The notes under the pieces are model-generated. The model saw only the letters and a list, made by a program, of their open reading frames with translations. It did not search any database and had not been told where the DNA came from. Below, one piece after another: positions 22,101 through 31,172 of a DNA stretch of 35,311 nt. The first letter of the stretch is position 1. Each line of letters starts with the position of its first letter. Location of the stretch: the NCBI RefSeq assembly GCF_014648575.1, contig NZ_BMRJ01000001.1:197266-232576 (forward strand), given 5' to 3'. A program made the translations under genes and the position numbers. The stretch comes from Agromyces mediolanus. Lineage in GTDB: Bacteria > Actinomycetota > Actinomycetes > Actinomycetales > Microbacteriaceae.

Positions 22101-23054
22101 GTGACCACTTCCCTGCACCGGATCGCGGTGCTCGTGCTCGAGGGCGCGAAGCCCCTCGACGTCGGCATCCCCGCGCAGGTCTTCACGACCCGGGCGAGCA
22201 TGCCGTACGAGGTGCACGTCTGCGGCGCGGCGCCGGGGCTCGTCACCGGCGGCGACGGGCTCTCGTACCACGTGGCGCACGGTCTCGAGGCGCTCGAGTG
22301 GGCCGACACGGTGTTCATCCCCGGCTACCGGCACCCCGACCGCGAGCCGCCGCCCGCCGTCGTCGTCGAGGCGCTGCGCGCCGCGCACGAGCGCGGCGCC
22401 CGGCTCGCCGCGATCTCGACGGGGGCGTTCGCGCTCGCCGCGACGGGCCTGCTCGACGGCCGCCGGGCCACGACGCACTGGCACTACACGCAGGCGCTGC
22501 GGGCGGGGCATCCGCTCGTCCGGGTGGACGCGAACGTGCTGTTCGTCGACGAGGGCAGCGTGCTCACCTCGGCGGGCGCGGCGAGCGGCATCGACCTGTG
22601 CCTGCACCTCGTGCGGCGGGATCTCGGCGTCGGCGTCGCGAACCACGCGGCCCGCCGCCTCGTCGCCGCGCCCTACCGCAGCGGCGGGCAGGCGCAGTAC
22701 GTGCCGCGGAGCCTCCCCGAGGAGCTCGGGCCGGTCTTCGCCGCGACCCGGCAGTGGGCGCTGGAGCGGCTCGGCGAACCCCTGACGCTCGGCGATCTCG
22801 CCCGCAACGCGAACGTGTCGCCGCGCACCTTCTCGCGCCGCTTCGTCGAGGACACCGGCTACACGCCGATGCAGTGGGTGCTGCGGGCGCGCGTGGACGT
22901 CGCGCGCGAGCTGCTCGAACGCACCGAGCTCGGGGTGGAGCAGGTGGCCGCGCAGGTGGGCCTGGGAACCGGGGCGAACCTGCGGCTGCACTTCCAGCGC
23001 ATCCTCGGCACCTCGCCGAGCGGGTACCGGGAGACGTTCGCCCGAGGGGAGTGA
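22101..23054 (+). CDS. GlxA family transcriptional regulator (DJ-1/PfpI-like plus AraC HTH)
   Basis: This 317-residue protein has a DJ-1/PfpI-like domain (residues 8-180: IAVLVLEGAKPLDVGIPAQVF, AISTGAFALAATGLLDGRRATTHWHY, VLTSAGAASGIDLCLHLV). A two-helix-turn-helix AraC domain follows at about 215-312 (LTLGDLARNANVSPRTFSRRFVEDTGYTPMQWVLRARVDVARELLE, then LGTGANLRLHFQRILGTSPSGYRETF). The nucleophilic cysteine of catalytic DJ-1 enzymes is replaced (STGAF), so the domain is sensory, not enzymatic, as usual for GlxA regulators. The target is unknown. GTG at 22101 is the start; CATCCT lies 6 nt before it as a weak -10. A typical companion amidase or hydrolase gene is not next to it. Confidence 0.9.
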   Translation: MTTSLHRIAVLVLEGAKPLDVGIPAQVFTTRASMPYEVHVCGAAPGLVTGGDGLSYHVAHGLEALEWADTVFIPGYRHPDREPPPAVVVEALRAAHERGARLAAISTGAFALAATGLLDGRRATTHWHYTQALRAGHPLVRVDANVLFVDEGSVLTSAGAASGIDLCLHLVRRDLGVGVANHAARRLVAAPYRSGGQAQYVPRSLPEELGPVFAATRQWALERLGEPLTLGDLARNANVSPRTFSRRFVEDTGYTPMQWVLRARVDVARELLERTELGVEQVAAQVGLGTGANLRLHFQRILGTSPSGYRETFARGE

Positions 23055-23141
23055 GCGGGTGGGCGCGGCCTGGCGCGATCCTTTCGCACACTGGCTTGCG
23101 AGCCACTGCTGCGCGGGGCATCCCGCGACGATGCTGGAGGC

Positions 23142-24143
23142 ATGACCACTCGCATCGCCATCAACGGATTCGGCCGGATCGGCCGCAACGTGCTGCGCGC
23201 GATCGTCGAGCGCGGCGCCGACTTCGAGGTCGTCGCGATCAACGACCTCACCGCGCCGGCCACGCTCGCGCACCTGCTGAAGTACGACAGCACCCTCGGC
23301 CGCTTCGACCGCGAGGTGTCCGTCGAGGGCGAGGCGCTCGTCGTCGACGGCGCCCGCATCCGGGTGCTCGCCGAGCGCGAGCCCGCGAAGCTGCCCTGGG
23401 GCGAGCTGGACGTCGAGCTCGTGCTCGAGTCGACCGGCCGCTTCACCTCCGCCGACGCCGCCCGCGCCCACCTCGAGGCCGGCGCGAAGCGCGTGCTCGT
23501 CTCGGCGCCCTCCGACGGGGCCGACGCGACGATCGCCTTCGGCGTCAACCACACCGACTACGACCCGGCGTCGCACACGATCGTCTCGAACGCCTCGTGC
23601 ACGACGAACGCCCTCGCGCCCCTCGCGCACGTGCTCGACGAGCTCGCCGGCATCGAGCACGGCTTCATGACCACCGTGCACGCCTACACGCAGGAGCAGA
23701 ACCTGCAGGACGGCCCGCACCGCGACCTGCGCCGCGCCCGCGCCGCCGGCGTGAACATCGTGCCGACCTCGACCGGCGCCGCGAAGGCCATCGGCCTCGT
23801 GCTGCCCGGCCTCGACGGCAAGCTGCAGGGCGACTCGATCCGGGTGCCCGTGCCCGTCGGCTCCATCGTCGAGCTGAACACGACCGTCGCGAAGGACGTC
23901 ACCCTCGACGAGGTGCTCGCCGCCTACCGCGCGGCCGCCGAGGGGCCGCTGCGCGGCATCCTCGAGTACACCGAGGACCCGATCGTGTCGAGCGACATCG
24001 AGGGCAACCCGCACTCCTCGATCTTCGACTCGGCCCTCACCCGGGTGCACGGCCGCCACGTGAAGGTCGTCGCCTGGTACGACAACGAGTGGGGCTTCTC
24101 CAACCGCGTCGTCGACTCGCTCGGGCTGCTCGCCGGCGCCTGA
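23142..24143 (+). CDS. gap: Type I glyceraldehyde-3-phosphate dehydrogenase
   Basis: This 333-residue enzyme converts glyceraldehyde-3-phosphate plus NAD and phosphate to 1,3-bisphosphoglycerate. Visible are the Rossmann turn INGFGRIGRN, VAINDLT (Asp suggesting NAD preference), the catalytic C153 in SNASCTTN, HAYTQEQNLQDGPHRDLRRAR, and the C-terminal WYDNEWGFSNRVVD. The sequence is complete with no odd residues. The ATG is preceded by GGAGG. It is not linked to pgk or tpi, so it may be a second gap copy with a specialised role, or this lineage may have broken the usual cluster; the window cannot say which. It ends before a bidirectional terminator. Confidence 0.95.
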   Translation: MTTRIAINGFGRIGRNVLRAIVERGADFEVVAINDLTAPATLAHLLKYDSTLGRFDREVSVEGEALVVDGARIRVLAEREPAKLPWGELDVELVLESTGRFTSADAARAHLEAGAKRVLVSAPSDGADATIAFGVNHTDYDPASHTIVSNASCTTNALAPLAHVLDELAGIEHGFMTTVHAYTQEQNLQDGPHRDLRRARAAGVNIVPTSTGAAKAIGLVLPGLDGKLQGDSIRVPVPVGSIVELNTTVAKDVTLDEVLAAYRAAAEGPLRGILEYTEDPIVSSDIEGNPHSSIFDSALTRVHGRHVKVVAWYDNEWGFSNRVVDSLGLLAGA

Positions 24144-24276
24144 GCCCGCGGGGCGGGGATGACGACCTCGCCCCCACCGGCTTCCCGGGCCGCGCGCGAC
24201 CTTCCCGCGCGCGCGTCCCGGGCGAGGCCGGATGCGTATCGACCGGTGTGGAGCCCGCTCGGTGCGCGTCCGACTT

Positions 24277-24315
<39 letters not shown>

Positions 24316-24319
24316 GCAG

Positions 24320-24355
24320 AACGGGCCGGATCTCCTCGTGGAGGTCCGGCCCGTT
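24320..24355. terminator. Strong bidirectional terminator hairpin
   Basis: AACGGGCCGGATCTCC (24320-24335) pairs with GGAGGTCCGGCCCGTT (24340-24355) with a single wobble and a TCGT tetraloop. The AA and TT flanks give a short U-tract on each strand. It sits between gap (rightward) and the end of the thiamine operon (leftward). Confidence 0.85.
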
Positions 24356-24372
24356 CCGCGCGTGCGGCGCGA

Positions 24373-25629
24373 CTACTCGGTCGTGAACACCGCGTCGTCG
24401 TAGTCGAAGCCCGGGGAGATCGTGTACGTGAGCGAGCTCGGGTCGGCCACCGACCAGGCCTCGGTCCACGTGAGCGTCGCGCCCGGCTCGAGCGTCTCGG
24501 TCGGCGGCAGGCTGATCTCGCCCTGCGGGCCGTCGAAGTCGAAGATCGAGCTGCCGTACTCGCCGGCCGACACCAGCTCGCCGAAGGCGAAGACGTCGAC
24601 GGGCGCGCTGGACGTGTTCTTCAGCGTGACGGTGAAGTACACGTTGTCGGGGTACGTGGCCCCCGCGGCCAGCTCGGTCGGCGTGTACGGCGCCGGCGTC
24701 GAGACCGTGAGCTCGACGCCGTCGTCGTAGACGAAGGTCTCGCCGAAGCCGCTTACGTCGGCCGGTGGTTCGGAGGGCAGGTACTCCTCCTCGCTCGATT
24801 CGGGCCAGGACGGATCCGACACGTACGGGTCGCTGGTCACGAGGCCCGTGAAGAGCGACACGAGCAGCACGACGCCCGCGATGATCCCGCCGAGCACCGA
24901 CAGGCCCAGGGCGACGAAGCCCGGCCACTTCTGCTGCCCCGACATGAAGAACGACACGATCGAGAGGATGAACGCGATCACGAGCAGCACCACGCCGATG
25001 AGCGTCACGAAGGGGATGCAGACGCCGATGACGCCGAGCACGGAGACGCCGAGGGCGACGAGCCCGAGCACGTTCGCCTTCTTCGGGGCGACCGGGGTGT
25101 AGCTCCCGTACGGGGCGGGCTGCGCGCCGTAGGGCTGCTGTCCGTACGCCTGCTGACCGTAGGGCTGCTGGCCGTAGGGCTGCTGTCCGTACGCCTGCTG
25201 GCCGTATGCCTGCTGGCCGTATGCCTGCTGGGCGCCGTACGGCTGCTGCCCGTAGGCGGGCTGCGCGCCCGGGAACGCCGGATTGGCCTCGACCGGGTAC
25301 ACGGCCGTCGGCTGCGCCCCGGCCGGGGTCGCCTCGACCGGCGGGACCGCCGCCGACTCCGGCGCGCTCGCCTCGGCCGGCTGCGGCGCGATCACCTCGG
25401 TCGTCGCAGCGGATGCCTCGGCCGGCGCGGCCTCGGCCGCCTCGGGTGCCGTCTCGGCAGCAGTGCCCGCGGAGTCCGCGGAACCCGCGGAGGACTCGGC
25501 GGGCGAGTCGGCGGTGGCGGGCTCGGGCAGCGGGGCGAAGTGCTCGGTCCAGGCTGCGCCGTCCCAGTAGCGAAGACGGCCGGAGCCGTCGTCGTACCAG
25601 CCGGCGGGCGCGGTGTTCGGGTCGGTCAT
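24373..25629 (-). CDS. DUF2510 / DUF4190-like membrane protein with YGQQ repeats
   Basis: This 418-residue protein begins with a DUF2510 motif ([25 protein letters not shown], residues 8-32). An Ala/Glu/Pro-rich linker and a run of about nine (A/P)YGQQ units (about 140-180) follow. Next are membrane helices near 190-290, in the DUF4190 style: [38 protein letters not shown] and [23 protein letters not shown]. The end is an extracellular beta domain of about 130 residues ([20 protein letters not shown]), similar in style to DUF4352. The function is unknown; a surface or envelope-stress role is a guess. The ATG (25627-25629) overlaps the stop of the ThiE-ThiD-TenA gene, so it is translated from the thiamine operon. 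CACGAT 6 nt upstream could be an internal promoter. Confidence 0.8.
   Translation of the reverse strand: MTDPNTAPAGWYDDGSGRLRYWDGAAWTEHFAPLPEPATADSPAESSAGSADSAGTAAETAPEAAEAAPAEASAATTEVIAPQPAEASAPESAAVPPVEATPAGAQPTAVYPVEANPAFPGAQPAYGQQPYGAQQAYGQQAYGQQAYGQQPYGQQPYGQQAYGQQPYGAQPAPYGSYTPVAPKKANVLGLVALGVSVLGVIGVCIPFVTLIGVVLLVIAFILSIVSFFMSGQQKWPGFVALGLSVLGGIIAGVVLLVSLFTGLVTSDPYVSDPSWPESSEEEYLPSEPPADVSGFGETFVYDDGVELTVSTPAPYTPTELAAGATYPDNVYFTVTLKNTSSAPVDVFAFGELVSAGEYGSSIFDFDGPQGEISLPPTETLEPGATLTWTEAWSVADPSSLTYTISPGFDYDDAVFTTE
25120..25265. repeat. 15-bp coding tandem repeat (YGQQ[A/P])
   Basis: Nine or so 15-bp units (core CCGTAxGxCTGCTG on the plus strand) encode the Tyr-Gly-Gln-Gln-Ala/Pro repeats of the DUF2510 protein. 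Units differ at wobble positions (GTACG, GTAGG, GTATG), which shows they are not all recent copies. Confidence 0.85.
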
Positions 25630-27917
25630 GCTCCGATCGTGGCAGAAAGGCCGCGTGTCCCGCATCCTGGGGGTGCCGGAGCGTCATCCGACGACGCCTC
25701 GAGCGGGGCCGCGAAGAACGCCAGCTCGAACTCCGCCGAGCGGCGGAACGCCCGACGCATCCGTTCCCGCACCTCCGGGGTCGCGGCCGCCGCGACCCCG
25801 GTGACGAGCTCGATCGCCCGCCGCGTCGACACGGCGAACGACGGCTCCGCGTACATCGCGAGCCAATCCGCGTAGGGGTGCTCCGGCGAGCCGGGCTCCG
25901 GGCCGAACGCCCCGGCGAGCAGCCGACGGCCGAGGTCGTCGTAGATCCAGTAGCAGGGCAGCACCGCCGCGACGAGCTCGGGGTAGCCGCCGCGCGCCCC
26001 GCTCGCGAGCAGGTGATCGAGGTAGCCGAGGTTGACGGCGTTCGGCTCGACCAGCGTGGGCGCGGTGCCCGGCCCTCCGGCCAGATCCCGCTCGTGCCGG
26101 GCGAGCTCGCCAGTCAGGCACTCGCGGGAGCCGGCGGCCCAGAACGCCTGGGCCGAGGCATCCGGGGCGAGCCGTGCCGCCTCGGCGAGCGCGCGGGCGT
26201 ACTCGCGCAGGTAGTGGGCGTCCTGCGCGAGGTACTCGCCGAACGCGGCGCGCGGCAGGCTGCCGTCGGCGAGGCGGCGGATGAACGGCAGCTCGTCGAT
26301 CGACCGGCGCAGCTCGGCGATGCCGGCCCACCACTCGGTCTCGAGCTCGGCGGGCGTGGGTGCGGTGTCGAGGCCACCGCGGGACCAGAGCCCGGCGAAG
26401 TGGTGCACCGGGCCGTGCCCGCCGCCCACCGCCACCGACTCCCCGTGCCGCAGGGACTCGCGCAGCCATCGTCGCGCCTCGGCGACGGCGGGCTCCCAGG
26501 CCCCGTGGCGCGCGCGCAGCGTCGCGATCGCCGAGGAGAGCGAGCAGCCGGTGCCGTGCGTCGCGCGCGTCGCGATGCGCTCGCCGGAGAACTCGACGAT
26601 CTCCGCGAGCGCCGCGCCCGCCCGGGCGTCGACGAGCGCGTCGGGGGCATCGGCGCCGCCGAGGTGGCCGCCCTTCGCGAGCACGAGCACCCCGGTCCGG
26701 GCGGACAGCGCGGTCGCCTGCTCCAGGGCGCTCGGCCAATCGGCGGCGGGGCCGTCGGCGCCCGCGAGCACGGCGAGCTCTGCGAGGTTGGGCGTCACGA
26801 GGTCGGCGAGCGGCAGCAGCTCGCGCAGGGCGGCCTCCGCCTCGGGGTCGAGCAGGCGGTCGCCGCTCGTCGAGACCATTACGGGATCGAGCACGACGAG
26901 GGGCGGGCGCACCCGGTCGAGCCACTCCGCGACGGTGCGGATGAGCTCCGCGTTCGCGAGCATGCCGAGCTTGACGGCGTCGACGTCGATGTCGTCGGAG
27001 AGCGCGTCGAGCTGGGCCAGCAGCGAGGCGGCGGGCGGCACGTGCACGCTGCGCACCCCACGGGTGTTCTGCGCGGTGAGCGCCGTGATCGCGGCCATCC
27101 CGTAGCCGCCGACGGCCGCGATCGACTTCAGATCGGCCTGGATGCCGGCGCCGCCGGACGGGTCGCTCCCCGCGATGCTCAGTACGCGCGGCGGGCTCGG
27201 CCGCCGGACGTCGTGCGGCCCGTGCGCGGCGTGCGGCGTCGCCCCGTCGCGCCACGCGGCGGCGAAGTCGGCCGCGGCCCGTCGAGCGTCGGGCGCCGCG
27301 CAGATCGCCGACACGATTGCGAGCCCGGCCGCGCCGACGGCCCGGAGCGGTGCGGCATCCTCTACACGGACGCCGCCGATCGCGACGCAGGGCACCGGCG
27401 CGCCCGCGGCATCCCGCGCCGCTGCCTGCAGGCCCGCGAAGCCCGCGATGCCGAGGGCCGGGGGATGGTCCGGCTTCGTCGAGGTCGGGCGCAGCACGCC
27501 CACGCCGAGGTAGTCCACCGTGCCCGCGGGCAGGGCGGCGACCGCGGCGAGATGCGCAGGCGTGTTCGCGGTGAGCCCGACGATCGCGTCCGGGCCGAGC
27601 TCGGCCCGCGCGCGCAGCACGGCCGCGTCGCCCTGCCCGAGGTGCACGCCGTCGACGCGGAGCCCCGCGGCGCGCGCCCGCAGCACGAGCTCGAGCCGGT
27701 CGTTCACGACGAGCGGCACCCGGCCCGCGATCGCCTCGTCGAGCCGGCCGAGCAGGGCGAGCAGCTCCTCGTCGCTCGCGTGCTTGTCGCGCAGCTGCAC
27801 GATCGTCGCCCCTCCCGCGACGGCCGCCTCGACGGTCGCAGCGACCCCGCGCTCGCCGCAGAGCGCGGCGTCGGTCACGAGGTACAGCGAGAGGTCGAGG
27901 GCGCGCCGGGCGCTCAC
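25626..27917 (-). CDS. Trifunctional thiamine protein: ThiE-ThiD-TenA fusion
   Basis: This 763-residue protein has three complete domains. ThiE (1-220), thiamine-phosphate synthase: [70 protein letters not shown]. ThiD (245-505), HMP/HMP-P kinase: [62 protein letters not shown]. TenA (520-750), aminopyrimidine aminohydrolase: [35 protein letters not shown], the nucleophile region [12 protein letters not shown], and the late FELAFF glutamate. Together they salvage and phosphorylate the pyrimidine and join it to the thiazole phosphate made by ThiM. GTG at 27915-27917 overlaps the thiM stop, and the stop overlaps the next start. All active-site residues seem present. Confidence 0.92.
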   Translation of the reverse strand: MSARRALDLSLYLVTDAALCGERGVAATVEAAVAGGATIVQLRDKHASDEELLALLGRLDEAIAGRVPLVVNDRLELVLRARAAGLRVDGVHLGQGDAAVLRARAELGPDAIVGLTANTPAHLAAVAALPAGTVDYLGVGVLRPTSTKPDHPPALGIAGFAGLQAAARDAAGAPVPCVAIGGVRVEDAAPLRAVGAAGLAIVSAICAAPDARRAAADFAAAWRDGATPHAAHGPHDVRRPSPPRVLSIAGSDPSGGAGIQADLKSIAAVGGYGMAAITALTAQNTRGVRSVHVPPAASLLAQLDALSDDIDVDAVKLGMLANAELIRTVAEWLDRVRPPLVVLDPVMVSTSGDRLLDPEAEAALRELLPLADLVTPNLAELAVLAGADGPAADWPSALEQATALSARTGVLVLAKGGHLGGADAPDALVDARAGAALAEIVEFSGERIATRATHGTGCSLSSAIATLRARHGAWEPAVAEARRWLRESLRHGESVAVGGGHGPVHHFAGLWSRGGLDTAPTPAELETEWWAGIAELRRSIDELPFIRRLADGSLPRAAFGEYLAQDAHYLREYARALAEAARLAPDASAQAFWAAGSRECLTGELARHERDLAGGPGTAPTLVEPNAVNLGYLDHLLASGARGGYPELVAAVLPCYWIYDDLGRRLLAGAFGPEPGSPEHPYADWLAMYAEPSFAVSTRRAIELVTGVAAAATPEVRERMRRAFRRSAEFELAFFAAPLEASSDDAPAPPGCGTRGLSATIGA

Positions 27918-28774
27918 GCGGCGGCCCCGAGCAGCGCGCCCGTCGAGACGCGGGCGAGCGCGCGGAGCTCGGATGCCTCGACCGCGGCGAGCGCGTCGAG
28001 GAACCGCACGGCGAAGCTGCCCGGACCGGCAGCGCCGTCGGCGGCGCGCTCGGCGGCGACCGTGTACGCGAGGTGCGCGGCGACGACGGCCTCGAGGGCG
28101 CCGGTCGCGGTCCCGCGCGCGGCACCGAGGAACGCCGCGACGACGGCGCCGAGGGCGCAGCCGCCGCCCGTGACGCGGGTGAGGAGCGCGTCGCCGTTCG
28201 CGAGGCGTACGGTCGTCGTCCCGTCGGTCAGGAGGTCCACCGGGCCCGAGACGGCGACGACGGCGCCCGTGCGGCGGGCCAGCGCCGCGGCCGGCCCGGC
28301 CGCGGCATCCGTCTCGTCGGCGGCGTCGACGCCGCGTCCGCCCGCGCCGACTCCGGCGAGGGCGAGGATCTCGGAGGCGTTGCCGCGGATCGCGGCCGGG
28401 CGCAGCTCGGCGAGGTCGTGCGCGAGCTCCGTGCGGATCGGCAGCGCGCCGATCGCCACCGGGTCGAGCACCCAGGGGGTGCCGGCCTGGCGGGCGGCGG
28501 CGACCGCCTCCCGCGCGGCGGCGCGCTGCTCGGGCTGCGGCGTGCCGAGGTTCACGAGCAGGCCGCTCGCGACCGTCGCGAACGGCCCGGCTTCGCCGAC
28601 GAGGTCGACCATGGCCGGGGCCGCGCCGATCGCGAGCAGGGCGTTCGCCGTGAAGTTCGTGACGACGGCGTTCGTGATGCAGTGCACCAGCGGCGTCGTC
28701 GATCGCACGAGGTCGAGCAGCTCGCCGCTCGTGTCGATGAGGTGGGCAGGGTCGATGGCGGCGTGCGTCTGCAT
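27914..28774 (-). CDS. thiM: Hydroxyethylthiazole kinase
   Basis: This 286-residue ThiM phosphorylates hydroxyethylthiazole with ATP. Conserved parts are [39 protein letters not shown], the [15 protein letters not shown] strand, [13 protein letters not shown], and the ATP/substrate loop [18 protein letters not shown] with its Cys. The ATG at 28772-28774 follows an AAGGGA ribosome site that is part of the 3' strand of the TPP riboswitch. It is the first gene of the operon thiM, thiE-thiD-tenA, DUF2510 gene; thiC, thiG and thiS are not in the window, so the operon looks salvage-oriented. Confidence 0.95.
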   Translation of the reverse strand: MQTHAAIDPAHLIDTSGELLDLVRSTTPLVHCITNAVVTNFTANALLAIGAAPAMVDLVGEAGPFATVASGLLVNLGTPQPEQRAAAREAVAAARQAGTPWVLDPVAIGALPIRTELAHDLAELRPAAIRGNASEILALAGVGAGGRGVDAADETDAAAGPAAALARRTGAVVAVSGPVDLLTDGTTTVRLANGDALLTRVTGGGCALGAVVAAFLGAARGTATGALEAVVAAHLAYTVAAERAADGAAGPGSFAVRFLDALAAVEASELRALARVSTGALLGAAA

Positions 28775-28781
28775 CGCGACA

Positions 28782-28858
28782 TCCCTTCGCTAGTCCGAAC
28801 TAGATCAGGTTCGACGGGTGTGTTCTCAGCCGCGGTCGTGCGGCACCCCGTGTCACTG
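28782..28858 (-). promoter_or_regulatory. TPP (THI-box) riboswitch controlling thiM
   Basis: Read on the minus strand, it has CGGGGTGCC, a variable helix, GCTGAGA (28823-28829 region), ACCCGTCGAACCTGATCTAG, GTTCGGACTAG and GCGAAGGGA. These are the conserved core elements of the thiamine pyrophosphate aptamer in the right order. The final AAGGGA is both the closing stem strand and the thiM ribosome site, 7 nt before the ATG. Control is therefore most likely translational: TPP binding hides the ribosome site. Confidence 0.95.
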
Positions 28859-28864
28859 TGGGCG

Positions 28865-28893
28865 AGCCTACCCCGGCTCCGCGAAGACGTCAC
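28865..28893 (-). promoter_or_regulatory. Promoter of the thiamine operon
   Basis: GTGACG (28888-28893) and TAGGCT (28865-28870) on the minus strand are separated by 17 bp. The start of transcription would fall just before the aptamer. This is the best full -35/-10 pair seen in the window. Confidence 0.65.
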
Positions 28894-28898
28894 TTCCT

Positions 28899-29193
28899 GG
28901 TTCCCTGAGCCGGTCGAAGGGAGGCGATGCGCGCGGACGCGCTTCGACGAGCTCAGCGAACGAGGTGGTTCCCTGAGCCGGTCGAAGGGGAGGCGATGCG
29001 CGCGGACGCGCTTCGACGAGCTCAGCGGACCAGGTGGTTCCCTGAGCCGGTCGAAGGGGAGGCGATGCGCCCGGACGCGCTTCGACGAGCTCAGCGGACC
29101 AGGTGGTTCCCTGAGCCGGTCGAAGGGAGGCGATGCGCCCGGACGCGCTTCGACGAGCTCAGCGAACCGGGGTTCACTGAGCTCGTCGAAAGG
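28899..29193. repeat. Array of four 66-69-bp palindromic (REP-like) units plus a partial
   Basis: Units begin at 28899, 28967, 29036 and 29105 with GGTTCCCTGAGCCGGTCGAA, each followed after about 20 bp by CTTCGACGAGCTCAGCG. The two halves of a unit are near-complementary (15-bp stem, two mismatches), so each unit can form a hairpin. A partial unit starts at 29171. The spacer GGAGGCGATGCGCSCGGACG is nearly invariant. The array fills the gap between the LASTG surface-protein gene and the thiamine promoter; no gene is present. Confidence 0.9.
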
Positions 29194-29215
29194 AGAGCGA
29201 CGTGCGCCGGGGGGA

Positions 29216-31126
29216 TCAGCGGACCAGGCCCGCCCGGTCCCTGCGGCGGCGCGCGATGAGGAACGTCGCGACGCCCGCCGCGAGCAGTCCGAGGGCCGAC
29301 CAGCCGAGCACGTCGACGAGCCCGGTGCCGGTCGAGGCGAGCCCCGAGGCATCCGCCCCGGCCGGCACCGAGCCGCTCCCGTCGCCGCCGGTGCCCGCAC
29401 CGCTCCCGCCACCGGTGCCGCCGCCGGTGCCCGCCGCGGCGATCGTGACGGGTGCCGAGGCGACCGTGACGCCGTTGATCAGCACCACGACGGTGTGCGC
29501 ACCCGCCGGGGTCGACGCCGGGATCGTCGCGGCGAGACGGAACGCCCCGCTCGCGTCGGTCGAGACGGTGCCGAGCTGCTGCGGCTCCGAGTGCAGCTCG
29601 ACCGAGAAGCCCGCGGTGCCGGTCGCGAGGCCGGAGCCCACGACGGACACGGTGCCGCCCGGGCGCAGCTGCCCGGTGACGGCGACGGTGCCCTTCACCG
29701 TCGTCGGGTCGGTGGGCTCGGGGTCGACCGGGCCCGGGCCGCCGGTGCCGTCGCCCGTGCCGACCTTCGCGAAGAACGCGTCGAGCTGGGCGATCGCCTC
29801 GTCGGCGAAGGCGAGCTGCTCGGCGAGCTTCACCGGGTCGGGCGAGGTGGCGAAGCGGCCCTCGCGGTCGTTCACGTACCACCACTCGGTCATGTACTCC
29901 TTGAAGCTGCCGTCGCCGTTGTCGCGGATCCACTCCCGCACGACCGGGGCGACCTGCCCGTCGACCGTGCGCCCGCGCTGGTACTCGAATACGTACGGGA
30001 CCTGGAGCTTCTTCGCGGTGACGAGCCCCGCGGCGGCGTCGCCGCCCGGACGGTAGTCGACCTGCCCGCTCACTCCGGGCACGTACTGCGTCTTGAGGTT
30101 CGGCAGGTACGTGGTCACGAGGTCGCCGTAGAGGTGCGCGTACTCCGAGTTCGTGTCGCGGATGTGCAGGTCGTTCGCCGAGGCCCCGTCGAGTCGCAGG
30201 TCGAAGAAGTAGACCCGCTCGACCCCGTTCACGACGGCCTGGCGGTTGACGTCCTTCACGACGGCGCGGGTGTTGTGGCACCACGTCCCGCCGAAGAACA
30301 GCACGTAGTCGCCGTCGCTGTCGAGCAGGTGCACGAGCTCCGGGTAGGTGATGTTCTGGATGCGCCAGTCGGCGTCGGCCTCGTCGATGATCGTGTTCGG
30401 GCCGTAGGCCTCGCCGCCGCGGTACTGGGCGAGGTGCTTCGCGTCGACGACGTCGTCGTAGAACGCGAACTGGCTGAGCGCGTCGATCGCGCTCCCGTCG
30501 CCGATCACCGCCGCGACCTCCGCCTGGTACGCGGCGCGTGCCGAGGGGTCGGCGAGCGCGCCGGCCGCCACAGGGGCGGTGAGCGCGCTCACGATGCGGT
30601 CCTCGGCGCCGCCGTCGGTGTGCGCGCGGTCGTAGACGAAGAAGTACGGGTCGGCGGCCCCGCCGAACGGCGTCTGCACGTCCTTCCCGAGGTACTGCGA
30701 CACGAGCCGGGACCAGAGCGGGGCGACGTCCGGGTTCGTCGTGGTGCGCACGTCGAGCGCGTCGCCGTCGAGCCTCGGGTCGAAGGCGTAGACGCGCTCG
30801 ACGCCGGCCGCCTTCGCCGCTGCGTCGATGGAGGCGATCGTCTCCGTGGTGCGGGCGTCGCCGGGGCCGCCGATGAGGAACGCGAAGCGGCCGGGCTGGT
30901 TCAGCAGCCACTCGAAGCGCTCGAAGGTCACCGTCTCGATGGGGGTGTCCTCGAGCCCGTAGGTGTCGGCGAGGTAGTCGACGGTGTCGATCGCGGCGCC
31001 GCCGCTCGCCGGGGCCGCGGCGGCGGGAGCGGCGACGACGGCCGTGCTGACGAGGCCGGCTCCCGCGAGGGCGATGGTCGCGGCGACGGCCGCGAGACGC
31101 GGTCGTCGTCGGCTGTGCTGGAGCAT
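29216..31126 (-). CDS. Secreted, LASTG-anchored protein with two thioredoxin-like domains
   Basis: This 636-residue protein has a signal peptide (LAAVAATIALAGAGLVSTAVVAAPAAAA, cleavage near residue 38). Two related thioredoxin-like domains follow: the first (about 70-215) has FAFLIGGPGDARTTETI and GVERVYAFDPRLDG, the second (about 265-440) has YVLFFGGTWCHNTRAVVKDV and GVERVYFFDLRLDG. C283 in WCHN is the only cysteine I see, so it is a single-Cys redox site. An Ig-like domain (about 485-570) precedes a Gly/Ser-rich stalk and LASTG at 596, a membrane helix and RRRRDR. LAxTG is the motif of class E sortases of high-GC actinobacteria. Last gene of the unit after the FnIII protein and symporter; AAGGA precedes the ATG. 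Confidence 0.85.
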   Translation of the reverse strand: MLQHSRRRPRLAAVAATIALAGAGLVSTAVVAAPAAAAPASGGAAIDTVDYLADTYGLEDTPIETVTFERFEWLLNQPGRFAFLIGGPGDARTTETIASIDAAAKAAGVERVYAFDPRLDGDALDVRTTTNPDVAPLWSRLVSQYLGKDVQTPFGGAADPYFFVYDRAHTDGGAEDRIVSALTAPVAAGALADPSARAAYQAEVAAVIGDGSAIDALSQFAFYDDVVDAKHLAQYRGGEAYGPNTIIDEADADWRIQNITYPELVHLLDSDGDYVLFFGGTWCHNTRAVVKDVNRQAVVNGVERVYFFDLRLDGASANDLHIRDTNSEYAHLYGDLVTTYLPNLKTQYVPGVSGQVDYRPGGDAAAGLVTAKKLQVPYVFEYQRGRTVDGQVAPVVREWIRDNGDGSFKEYMTEWWYVNDREGRFATSPDPVKLAEQLAFADEAIAQLDAFFAKVGTGDGTGGPGPVDPEPTDPTTVKGTVAVTGQLRPGGTVSVVGSGLATGTAGFSVELHSEPQQLGTVSTDASGAFRLAATIPASTPAGAHTVVVLINGVTVASAPVTIAAAGTGGGTGGGSGAGTGGDGSGSVPAGADASGLASTGTGLVDVLGWSALGLLAAGVATFLIARRRRDRAGLVR

Positions 31127-31172
31127 TGGGAGGTCCTTTCGTGGGGGTGGGATGCGGAGTGGAGCGGGCGGG

